Shown here piece by piece: positions 1 through 5,418 of a stretch of DNA of 11,508 nt. Numbering within the stretch: the first letter of the stretch is position 1; each line of letters opens with the position of its first letter. The position numbers and the translations under genes are program-made. The notes below the pieces were generated by a model, which did not search any database, was not told the origin of the DNA, and saw only the letters and a list, made by a program, of their open reading frames with translations. This DNA is from CAZIPZ01 sp964541075 (GTDB lineage Bacteria; Acidobacteriota; Terriglobia; 20CM-2-55-15): the NCBI GenBank assembly GCA_964541075.1, contig CAZIPZ010000129.1, positions 1-11,508 of the forward strand, written 5' to 3'.

Positions 1-545
1 GGTTTGCGTTCGAATATGCTAGAAAGTTCAGACGCGAAAGGGTCACTGTTGTACACAAAGCGAACATCATGAAGAAGTCCGATGGACTCTTCGTGGAATG
101 CTGTCGTCGCGTAGCGCAAAACTATCCGGACATTCAACATGACGACAAGATTGTGGACAATCTCTGCATGCAACTCGTTATTGACCCAGGCCAATTCGAT
201 ATTCTGCTCATGGAGAACCTGTACGGCGACATCGTGTCTGATCTTTCGGCAGGCCTCGTGGGCGGATTAGGAGTAGTACCGAGTGGCAACATCGGAAACG
301 ATTGCGCACTATTCGAGGCCGTTCACGGGACAGCGCCTGACATCACAGGAAAAAACATAGCAAATCCGACCGCGCTGCTTTTGTCCGCGATTATGATGCT
401 TCAGTACATCAATGAATCTGTCGCGGCTGCTCGGATCCAGGAAGCCCTGAATAAAACGCTACTGGAAGGAAAATCCCTGACACCCGATCTTGGTGGAAAT
501 GTCGGAACCAGTCAGTTTGCGGATAGCATTATTGAAAAGCTGTAG
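1..545 (+). CDS. NAD-dependent isocitrate dehydrogenase, C-terminal part (5' end outside window)
   Basis: The frame is open from base 3 to the TAG at 543-545, giving 180 residues, about the C-terminal half of a roughly 335-residue isocitrate/isopropylmalate dehydrogenase family enzyme. The visible start reads FAFEYARKFRRERVTVVHKA, with the catalytic-region Lys in HKANIM. The family signature with its metal-binding aspartates follows (ENLYGDIVSDLSAGLVGG). EAVHGTAPDITGKNIANPTA forms the adenine-nucleotide pocket; Asp-Ile after HGTAP is the NAD-type pair, where NADP enzymes have Lys-Tyr. The wording NLYGDIVSD and ANPTALLLS fits NAD-isocitrate dehydrogenase (oxidative decarboxylation to 2-oxoglutarate in the TCA cycle) better than 3-isopropylmalate dehydrogenase, which has NMFGDILSD and ANPLA. 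The ATG at 69 is internal and is not the start. The gene runs convergent with the next one, 26 bases apart, with no clear terminator hairpin between them. Confidence 0.9.
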   Translation, partial: FAFEYARKFRRERVTVVHKANIMKKSDGLFVECCRRVAQNYPDIQHDDKIVDNLCMQLVIDPGQFDILLMENLYGDIVSDLSAGLVGGLGVVPSGNIGNDCALFEAVHGTAPDITGKNIANPTALLLSAIMMLQYINESVAAARIQEALNKTLLEGKSLTPDLGGNVGTSQFADSIIEKL

Positions 546-571
546 GCCTTCCGGTTCGGGTGTCCAAGCCA

Positions 572-1303
572 TCACAAAAGGTGCCGCCCCCCGTCCACAT
601 GTAGCAATTCGCCGGTGATGTAATCGTTCTCAATCAAGAATACTACGGCATTCACTACATCTTCGGGGCTGCCTGCCCTTTTCAGCAGCGTGCGATCAAT
701 CGCTGAATTCCGCTGTTCTTGGGTGTAGCTCTCTGGAAAAAGCACAGGACCAGGAGCGATTGCGTTCACTTGAATATCCGGTGCATAACCTTTCGCCATA
801 CCCCTGTTCGCAGCGATGAGCGCAGCCTTCGATACGCTATATGAAAAGTATCTGGGCCAGATGATCTCGCCGGCGACGTCCGCTATATTGATAATCTTCC
901 CCCCGCCTCGAAGCCGCATGAGGCTTGCCGCCTGCTGCGCAATGAAAAAAGGCGCTTTGGCGTTCGCGTTCATGTGCGCATCCCACGCGTCGACAGTCGT
1001 TTCCTCAGTCGTGGACGGTAAGAATATTGATGCGCTATTGACCAGAATATCGAGACCTCCCAGTGTGGATGTCACAGTTCCCAACATTCGCCTCACTGCA
1101 TCGTTATCCGTCAACTCGGCATGGGCCAGAACGCCATCGCTGCCCGCTGCGCGCACCAACCGAAGAGTTTCATGCGCATCTCCTTCGCTCGAACGGTAGT
1201 GAATCCCAATGCGCGCGCCTCGGCTCGCCAGTTCAATCGCCACAGCGCGGCCAATCCGTTTTGCTGCGCCTGTAATTAGTGCTACTTTCCCTCTTATGTT
1301 CAT
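572..1303 (-). CDS. Pteridine-reductase-like short-chain dehydrogenase
   Basis: A classical SDR of 243 residues from the chosen start (MNIRGKVALITG). The Rossmann motif TGAAKRIG is at residues 11-18, HYRSS follows beta-2 (a basic NADPH-type pocket), and VNSAS stands where most SDRs have NNAG. The usual catalytic Ser is Asp142 (IINIADVAG), with Tyr155 and Lys159 in YSVSK. The Asp-Tyr-Lys set and TGAAKR are hallmarks of PTR1/FolM-type pteridine reductases, which reduce dihydrobiopterin or dihydrofolate with NADPH. Pteridine reductase is therefore the best call, but the substrate is inferred. The C-terminus carries the family's HVDGG. An in-frame ATG at 1318-1316 would add five residues (MATLF). 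I prefer 1303 because family members start just before the gene's first beta strand. Neither start has a Shine-Dalgarno sequence. The start codon overlaps that of the divergent SDR gene. Confidence 0.87.
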   Translation of the reverse strand: MNIRGKVALITGAAKRIGRAVAIELASRGARIGIHYRSSEGDAHETLRLVRAAGSDGVLAHAELTDNDAVRRMLGTVTSTLGGLDILVNSASIFLPSTTEETTVDAWDAHMNANAKAPFFIAQQAASLMRLRGGGKIINIADVAGEIIWPRYFSYSVSKAALIAANRGMAKGYAPDIQVNAIAPGPVLFPESYTQEQRNSAIDRTLLKRAGSPEDVVNAVVFLIENDYITGELLHVDGGRHLL

Positions 1304-2057
1304 AAACAAGGTTGCCATTATAACTGGCGCAAGTCGCGGAATTGGCTTAGCGATTGCCCAGAGGCTCCATTCCGAAGGCGCCGCCGTTGTGCTGTGCGGA
1401 CGATCTGCCGACGCATTGAAAAGACACGCGTCAGAACTCGGCGACGAAAGAGCACTGGCTGTGCCAATGGATATTAGGGACGAAAGGAGCGTCCAGGCCG
1501 GCGCTCAAAGGATAACTGATAGGTTTGGACGAATCGATATCGTGGTCAATAATGCTGGCGTATCGGGTGTCACACCAATTGATTCCGCAGACACTAAATC
1601 CTGGATGGATATCCTGAACACCAATGTCGTAGGAGCATATTTCGTTAGTCGGGCATTTGTGAATCACCTGCGCGATGGCGGACGCATCCTCATAATGTCG
1701 TCAGTACTTGGAAAGTTTGGCGTGCCAGGATATACGGCATATTGCACGGCCAAATCCGGGCTAATTGGATTCACACGCGCTCTCGCTCTCGAACTGGCGC
1801 CACGAAAAATAACCGTCAACGCGCTTTGCCCAGGCTGGGTTTCTACAGAAATGGCCTGGGCGGGAATGCGTGACATTGCGGCTTCGCTGGGGATCTCGAC
1901 TGAGGAGTTCAAAACCCAAGCCCTGGCCCGAGTGCCGCTCGGCGAGATGGTAAGTCCTGAAGAGGTAGCGAATCTGGCTGCCTTCCTGGCTTCGGATGCT
2001 GGAAAAAATATTACGGGCCAGGCTATTAGTATTTGCGGTGGATCAACGCAGGCGTAG
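1296..2057 (+). CDS. FabG-like short-chain dehydrogenase/reductase
   Basis: A cytosolic NAD(P)-dependent classical SDR of 253 residues. It has TGASRGIG at 10-17, NNAG at 85-88, catalytic Ser136 (MSSVLG), Tyr149 and Lys153 (YCTAK), and CPGWVSTEM at 178-186. All catalytic residues are present, so it should oxidise or reduce a hydroxy/keto group. The family contains 3-oxoacyl-ACP reductases, 3-hydroxybutyrate dehydrogenases and cyclic hydroxyacyl-CoA dehydrogenases of the BadH type; the sequence alone does not decide. The end ISICGG replaces the commoner INVDGG. The ATG at 1296 gives the normal N-terminus (MFINKVAIITG). The frame stays open upstream to an ATG at 1209, but that would add 29 residues encoded antisense to the neighbouring SDR, so I rejected it. 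No good ribosome binding site is visible. The TAG abuts the stop of the convergent hydroxyacyl-CoA dehydrogenase gene with no base between. Confidence 0.88.
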   Translation: MFINKVAIITGASRGIGLAIAQRLHSEGAAVVLCGRSADALKRHASELGDERALAVPMDIRDERSVQAGAQRITDRFGRIDIVVNNAGVSGVTPIDSADTKSWMDILNTNVVGAYFVSRAFVNHLRDGGRILIMSSVLGKFGVPGYTAYCTAKSGLIGFTRALALELAPRKITVNALCPGWVSTEMAWAGMRDIAASLGISTEEFKTQALARVPLGEMVSPEEVANLAAFLASDAGKNITGQAISICGGSTQA

Positions 2058-2912
2058 TCAGTCCTTGTATTCGAACACGCCTCGACCGCTCTTCCTTCCA
2101 AGCCGGCCGGCTTTGACGTACTCCACTAATAAAGGACATGGTCTGTATTTCTCACCAAGAGTCTGATGCAACAAATTCAGAATGCTCAAACGCGTGTCCA
2201 GACCAACCAGATCCACCATTTCGAACGGTCCCATGGGGTGATTGAGTCCGAGCCTCATGGCCTTGTCAATGTCATGGGCGCTAGCGACTCCCTCCTGGAG
2301 CAAGTAAAAAGCTTCATTTCCGATGAGGGCATTCATACGCGATGTGACGAACCCGGGTGACTCCCTCACTTCAACAGTGTCTTTCCCCATTTGCTTTGCC
2401 ACGAATTCAGCCATTCGGTAGGTATTCGCATCAGTCGCCAGCCCCCGTATAATTTCTACAAGCTTCATTTTGTGAACCGGATTAAAGAAGTGCATGCCGA
2501 TGAATTGCTGTGGTCGGGATGTGGCTGATGCCATCTCGCTAATACTCAAAGCAGACGTATTCGATGCGAAGACCGTACGCGCCGGACACACCTGATCAAG
2601 ACGAGTGAAGATCTGCAGCTTCAGGTCTATTCTTTCAGGAATTGCCTCAATCACAATGTCGGCATCCCCGGCGGCCTTCTCTAGACTCGAACAAAGCCTC
2701 AAGCGTTCAACCGTTTGTTTTGCGGCGTTGGCGGTAACCTTCCCCATCTCAACGCCTTCCTCCAAATTGCGGACTATTCGATTCTTTGCTTCCTCAAGAA
2801 GTTTCTCTGAGACATCATTGAGAATGGTGTTGAATCCCGCAAAAGCGGCCACGTGCGCGATCCCGCGTCCCATGATCCCAGCTCCAATGACAGCAACGTC
2901 TTTGATATCCAT
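2058..2912 (-). CDS. hbd: 3-hydroxyacyl-CoA (3-hydroxybutyryl-CoA) dehydrogenase
   Basis: A full-length (284-residue) stand-alone 3-hydroxyacyl-CoA dehydrogenase that interconverts 3-hydroxyacyl-CoA and 3-oxoacyl-CoA in beta-oxidation or butyrate-type metabolism. The N-terminal Rossmann domain has GAGIMG at 10-15 and Asp33 at the end of beta-2, which favours NAD. Active-site elements are Ser120 (SNTSALSI), the catalytic His141 in HFFNP and Glu153 in KLVEI. The C-terminal dimerisation domain carries SPGFVTSRM (186-193), NHPMGPFEMVDLVGLD (224-239) and the end motif GRKSGRGVFEY. Where many homologues have Asn (PGFVVNR), this protein has Ser192. It could be NADP-linked as in PHB or butanol pathways, but Asp33 argues against that. 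The ATG at 2912 is the natural start, although no strong ribosome binding site precedes it. It is divergent from the MDR gene across 29 bases. Confidence 0.93.
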   Translation of the reverse strand: MDIKDVAVIGAGIMGRGIAHVAAFAGFNTILNDVSEKLLEEAKNRIVRNLEEGVEMGKVTANAAKQTVERLRLCSSLEKAAGDADIVIEAIPERIDLKLQIFTRLDQVCPARTVFASNTSALSISEMASATSRPQQFIGMHFFNPVHKMKLVEIIRGLATDANTYRMAEFVAKQMGKDTVEVRESPGFVTSRMNALIGNEAFYLLQEGVASAHDIDKAMRLGLNHPMGPFEMVDLVGLDTRLSILNLLHQTLGEKYRPCPLLVEYVKAGRLGRKSGRGVFEYKD

Positions 2913-2941
2913 TATTCGTAGAATAGACTAGCGACCTCTTC

Positions 2942-3970
2942 ATGAAAGCAATTGTTTTCCATCAACATGGCGGTCCCGAGGTGCTTCGATATGAAGACAT
3001 CCCTGATCCGACACCCGCCGCCGGGGAGGTTCTGCTTGAGGTCAAAGCGACGTCGATCAATCACATTGATATCTTTCTTCGCCGTGGACTGCCAGGAATA
3101 AAGATTCCGTTCCCTAAGATCGCAGGCAGTGATGCGTCAGGGATAGTGCGCGAGGTTGGAAGGGGTGTCGTCACTCCAAAAGCAGGCGACCGCGTCACCA
3201 TCAATCCGGGCATTAGTTGCGCGCGATGCGAATTTTGCACCGCTGGCTATGGTAGTCAGTGTTTGACGTTCTCGATAGTCGGTGAGCATATAGATGGGGC
3301 TTACGCTGAGCTTCTAAGAATTCCCGCGCATATCGTTCAGCCCATCCCCGATTCCATGTCCTTTGAAGATGCAGCAGCTGCGCCGCTTGTGTTTGTCACC
3401 GCGTGGAGCATGCTGATTGGAAAGGGCTCTATCCGTCCGGGTGATGACGTTTTGATCCTCGCTGCCGGTTCAGGAGTGGGAACAGCCGCAATTCAAATCG
3501 CAAAGATGGCGGGATGCCGCGTATTCGTTACCGCAAGCACAGACGAAAAACTTGAACGAGCGCGCCAGCTCGGGGCGGATGTTCTTATCAACTACCGCAA
3601 TGTAGAGTTCGATAAGAAGATCCGTGAATTGACGGACAGGCGCGGCGTTGATCTCGTTGTGGACTATATCGGATCCGACACTTGGGTACGCAGTCTTAGA
3701 TCCGCACGTCGCGGCGGCCGAATCCTAACATGCGGCGCCACGACGGGTTTCGATCCTAAAACAGACCTGCGCCAGATCTTCTACCGGCAGCTTCAAGTGC
3801 TGGGATCAACGATGGGAAGCCATCGAGAATTCCTGGATGTCATGAAGTGTATTTTCCGGGGACAACTGAAGCCTGTGATTGATCGCGTGCTCCCGTTGAC
3901 GGACGTGCAACTCGGCCACGAACTAATCGAAAACCGAAACGTCTTTGGCAAAATCGTTCTTAAACCGTAG
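2942..3970 (+). CDS. MDR-family zinc-binding dehydrogenase / quinone oxidoreductase-like
   Basis: A 342-residue medium-chain dehydrogenase/reductase. The N-terminal GroES-like domain (about 1-130) contains the structural-zinc lobe with Cys93, Cys96, Cys99 and Cys107. The Rossmann domain has AAGSGVG at 174-180, after the typical RPGDDVLI. The usual catalytic-zinc positions look replaced: SINHID (38-43) where alcohol dehydrogenases have a Cys, and GSD (62-64) where they have GHE. It therefore resembles quinone oxidoreductase-type MDRs that reduce enones or quinones with NAD(P)H, combined with a retained structural zinc. From memory it resembles an uncharacterised Thermus MDR protein annotated as alcohol dehydrogenase; this was not checked. 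The substrate is unknown. The ATG at 2942 lies 29 bases from the divergent hydroxyacyl-CoA dehydrogenase start and has no good ribosome binding site. The C-terminus (NVFGKIVLKP) is intact. Confidence 0.88.
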   Translation: MKAIVFHQHGGPEVLRYEDIPDPTPAAGEVLLEVKATSINHIDIFLRRGLPGIKIPFPKIAGSDASGIVREVGRGVVTPKAGDRVTINPGISCARCEFCTAGYGSQCLTFSIVGEHIDGAYAELLRIPAHIVQPIPDSMSFEDAAAAPLVFVTAWSMLIGKGSIRPGDDVLILAAGSGVGTAAIQIAKMAGCRVFVTASTDEKLERARQLGADVLINYRNVEFDKKIRELTDRRGVDLVVDYIGSDTWVRSLRSARRGGRILTCGATTGFDPKTDLRQIFYRQLQVLGSTMGSHREFLDVMKCIFRGQLKPVIDRVLPLTDVQLGHELIENRNVFGKIVLKP

Positions 3971-4136
3971 CAATGCATTGAATCCACTGAACGGAAGGAA
4001 TCTCCAATCCAGGGTTATACCACTTGATCTGAAGTATGATTTTACCGGGGCTCTCCGAAAGCCGGTTGGATTACTCCGTTGGCCTCTTTTCTGATAAGAA
4101 CACTTTCGATATGCTGAACGCTTGCACCGACACGAT

Positions 4137-4142
4137 GGAGGA
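4137..4142 (+). promoter_or_regulatory. Ribosome binding site of the Bcp-type peroxiredoxin gene
   Basis: GGAGGA ends five bases before the ATG at 4148. It is the best Shine-Dalgarno match I saw in the window and fixes the peroxiredoxin start. The surrounding gap (3971-4147) holds no promoter pair or terminator hairpin that I could support. Confidence 0.75.
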
Positions 4143-4147
4143 AAACC

Positions 4148-4639
4148 ATGCCGAAAACAAATGAGGAACCGGAACATAGCGGATTGAAAGTCGGACAAAA
4201 AGCACCGGCCTTTGTCACTCTAAACGATGCGGGTGAAAAGGTCAGACTTAGCGATTTCAAAGGAAAGAAGGTCGTTCTTTACTTTTATCCAAAGGACGAC
4301 ACTCCTGGATGCACCAAGGAGGCGTGCGCGTTCCGTGATGGAATCAGCGAAATCAAAGACCGCGGGGCAGTCGTGTTGGGAGTGAGCACCGATTCCGTGG
4401 AATCCCACAAAAAATTCAAAAAGAAGTTCAACCTGAACTTTCCTCTACTCGCGGACCCGGACAAGAAGATTGTCGAAGCCTATGGCACTTGGAAACAGAA
4501 GTCCATGTACGGTAAAACGTATATGGGCATCGAACGGACCACCTTCGTAATCGACGAACAGGGGAAGATTGCAAAGGTTTTTCCGAAAGTGAAGGTCGAT
4601 GAACACTACCAGGAAGTACTTGAAACTTTAGAAAAGTAG
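4148..4639 (+). CDS. bcp: Thioredoxin-dependent peroxiredoxin, Bcp/PrxQ type
   Basis: A 163-residue AhpC/TSA-fold thiol peroxidase that reduces hydrogen peroxide and organic hydroperoxides in the cytosol, recycled by thioredoxin. The peroxidatic Cys55 sits in the motif YFYPKDDTPGCTKEAC, and Cys60, five residues later, is the resolving Cys. This spacing is that of atypical two-Cys Bcp enzymes such as E. coli BCP. Further family marks are the conserved start GxKAPxF, LGVSTDSVESHKKF (about 77-90), the loop Thr/Arg in ERTTFVID, and the end EHYQEVLETL. There is no signal peptide. It has its own good ribosome binding site and a 177-base upstream gap, so it is probably transcribed on its own or with the upstream MDR gene. 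It converges on the enoyl-CoA hydratase gene 11 bases away. Confidence 0.96.
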   Translation: MPKTNEEPEHSGLKVGQKAPAFVTLNDAGEKVRLSDFKGKKVVLYFYPKDDTPGCTKEACAFRDGISEIKDRGAVVLGVSTDSVESHKKFKKKFNLNFPLLADPDKKIVEAYGTWKQKSMYGKTYMGIERTTFVIDEQGKIAKVFPKVKVDEHYQEVLETLEK

Positions 4640-4650
4640 TACGACGCGAC

Positions 4651-5418
4651 TTAACGGTTCTTCCAATCGGGGGGGCGGTCATTGATGAAGGCTTCAATTC
4701 CCTCTTTCATGTCCGCCGTTGAAGTGAGCCTTTCGAGGTACAGTTTTTCAGTCCTGTCCAATGCCTTAGCGAAGCGATGATCGACCCCATCGCGCAGGGC
4801 ATGTTTTGCGTACTTAAGGGCGACGGAACTCTTCTTTAGCAGCGCTTCGACATAGCCATCGACCGCCTCATTCAATTTTGAGCGCTGGACGACCTTGTTG
4901 ACTAGACCAATACGATGCGCCTCCCCTGCGGTGATCCGTTCGCCCAACAACACCATTTCCGAAGCGCGATGAAATCCAATAGCCCGGGGCAACATTGCCG
5001 CGGCGACCGGAGGGTAGCAGCCCAACGCAATCTCGGGCTGTCCGATCTGAGCGTTATCGGCTGCCACCACGAGATCACACACCATGGCGAGTTCGGACCC
5101 TCCGCCAAGCGTATGTCCGTGAATTGCGGCGATCGTCGCACGATCAGTTTCGTAAATCGTGCGAATGATTTTGTGAAACTTGGATAGCATTCTCTCGACT
5201 TTCTTTGGCGCATGATCGGCAACATCGACGCCAGCGGAAAAGGCCTGATCGCCAGCCCCTGAAATCACGACGACTTGAGCTTTGAGACCCTCCACTTCAT
5301 TCCAAGCTGCCCGCAGCTCTTCCATCATTTCAATGTTGATAACATTCATCGGCGGGCGATTCAAAACGATGCTTGCCACGCGTGGGCCCGGATGAAACTG
5401 AATTGTCGAAAAATTCAT
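4651..5418 (-). CDS. Enoyl-CoA hydratase/isomerase family protein (dienoyl-CoA hydratase-like)
   Basis: A 255-residue crotonase-fold protein. Oxyanion-hole elements are FSAGVD (60-65) and GHTLGGG (101-107). The two acid residues of true hydratases are both present: Glu109 in GGGSELAMVCD and Glu129 in GQPEIALG, so water addition to a C=C bond of an acyl-CoA is likely. After Glu129 it reads CYPPVAAAMLPR instead of the PGAGG common in short-chain enoyl-CoA hydratases. This, together with RPPMNVINIEMM and AFSAGVDVADH, recalls cyclohexa-1,5-dienecarbonyl-CoA hydratases of the benzoyl-CoA pathway as I remember them. The substrate remains open and a general enoyl-CoA hydratase is the safe call. The ATG at 5418 overlaps the TGA of the upstream pseudopilin gene (ATGA), and no ribosome binding site is seen, so it is probably translated by coupling as the last gene of the secretion operon. 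Confidence 0.9.
   Translation of the reverse strand: MNFSTIQFHPGPRVASIVLNRPPMNVINIEMMEELRAAWNEVEGLKAQVVVISGAGDQAFSAGVDVADHAPKKVERMLSKFHKIIRTIYETDRATIAAIHGHTLGGGSELAMVCDLVVAADNAQIGQPEIALGCYPPVAAAMLPRAIGFHRASEMVLLGERITAGEAHRIGLVNKVVQRSKLNEAVDGYVEALLKKSSVALKYAKHALRDGVDHRFAKALDRTEKLYLERLTSTADMKEGIEAFINDRPPDWKNR

Noticed and set aside
816..1199. Plus-strand open frame of 127 residues
   Set aside because: It is a shadow inside the pteridine-reductase-like gene on the other strand, with no recognisable domain.
1209..1295. Upstream extension of the FabG-like SDR to an ATG at 1209 (29 extra residues)
   Set aside because: The extra residues lie antisense to the neighbouring SDR, have no family similarity, and would put 29 residues before the Rossmann strand that normally starts within the first ten.
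2913..2941. Divergent promoter between hydroxyacyl-CoA dehydrogenase and MDR genes (TAGAAT at 2919-2924)
   Set aside because: The 29-base gap has one -10-like match but no -35 on either strand; promoters may instead lie in the coding sequences.
4015..4040. -10-like boxes TTATAC (4015-4020) and TATGAT (4035-4040) before the peroxiredoxin gene
   Set aside because: No -35 element at proper spacing and no extended -10 TG, so neither can be supported over chance.
4041..4062. Possible terminator hairpin (CCGGGGCT...AAGCCGG) after the MDR gene
   Set aside because: The stem pairs only about four bases cleanly and no T-run follows on either strand.
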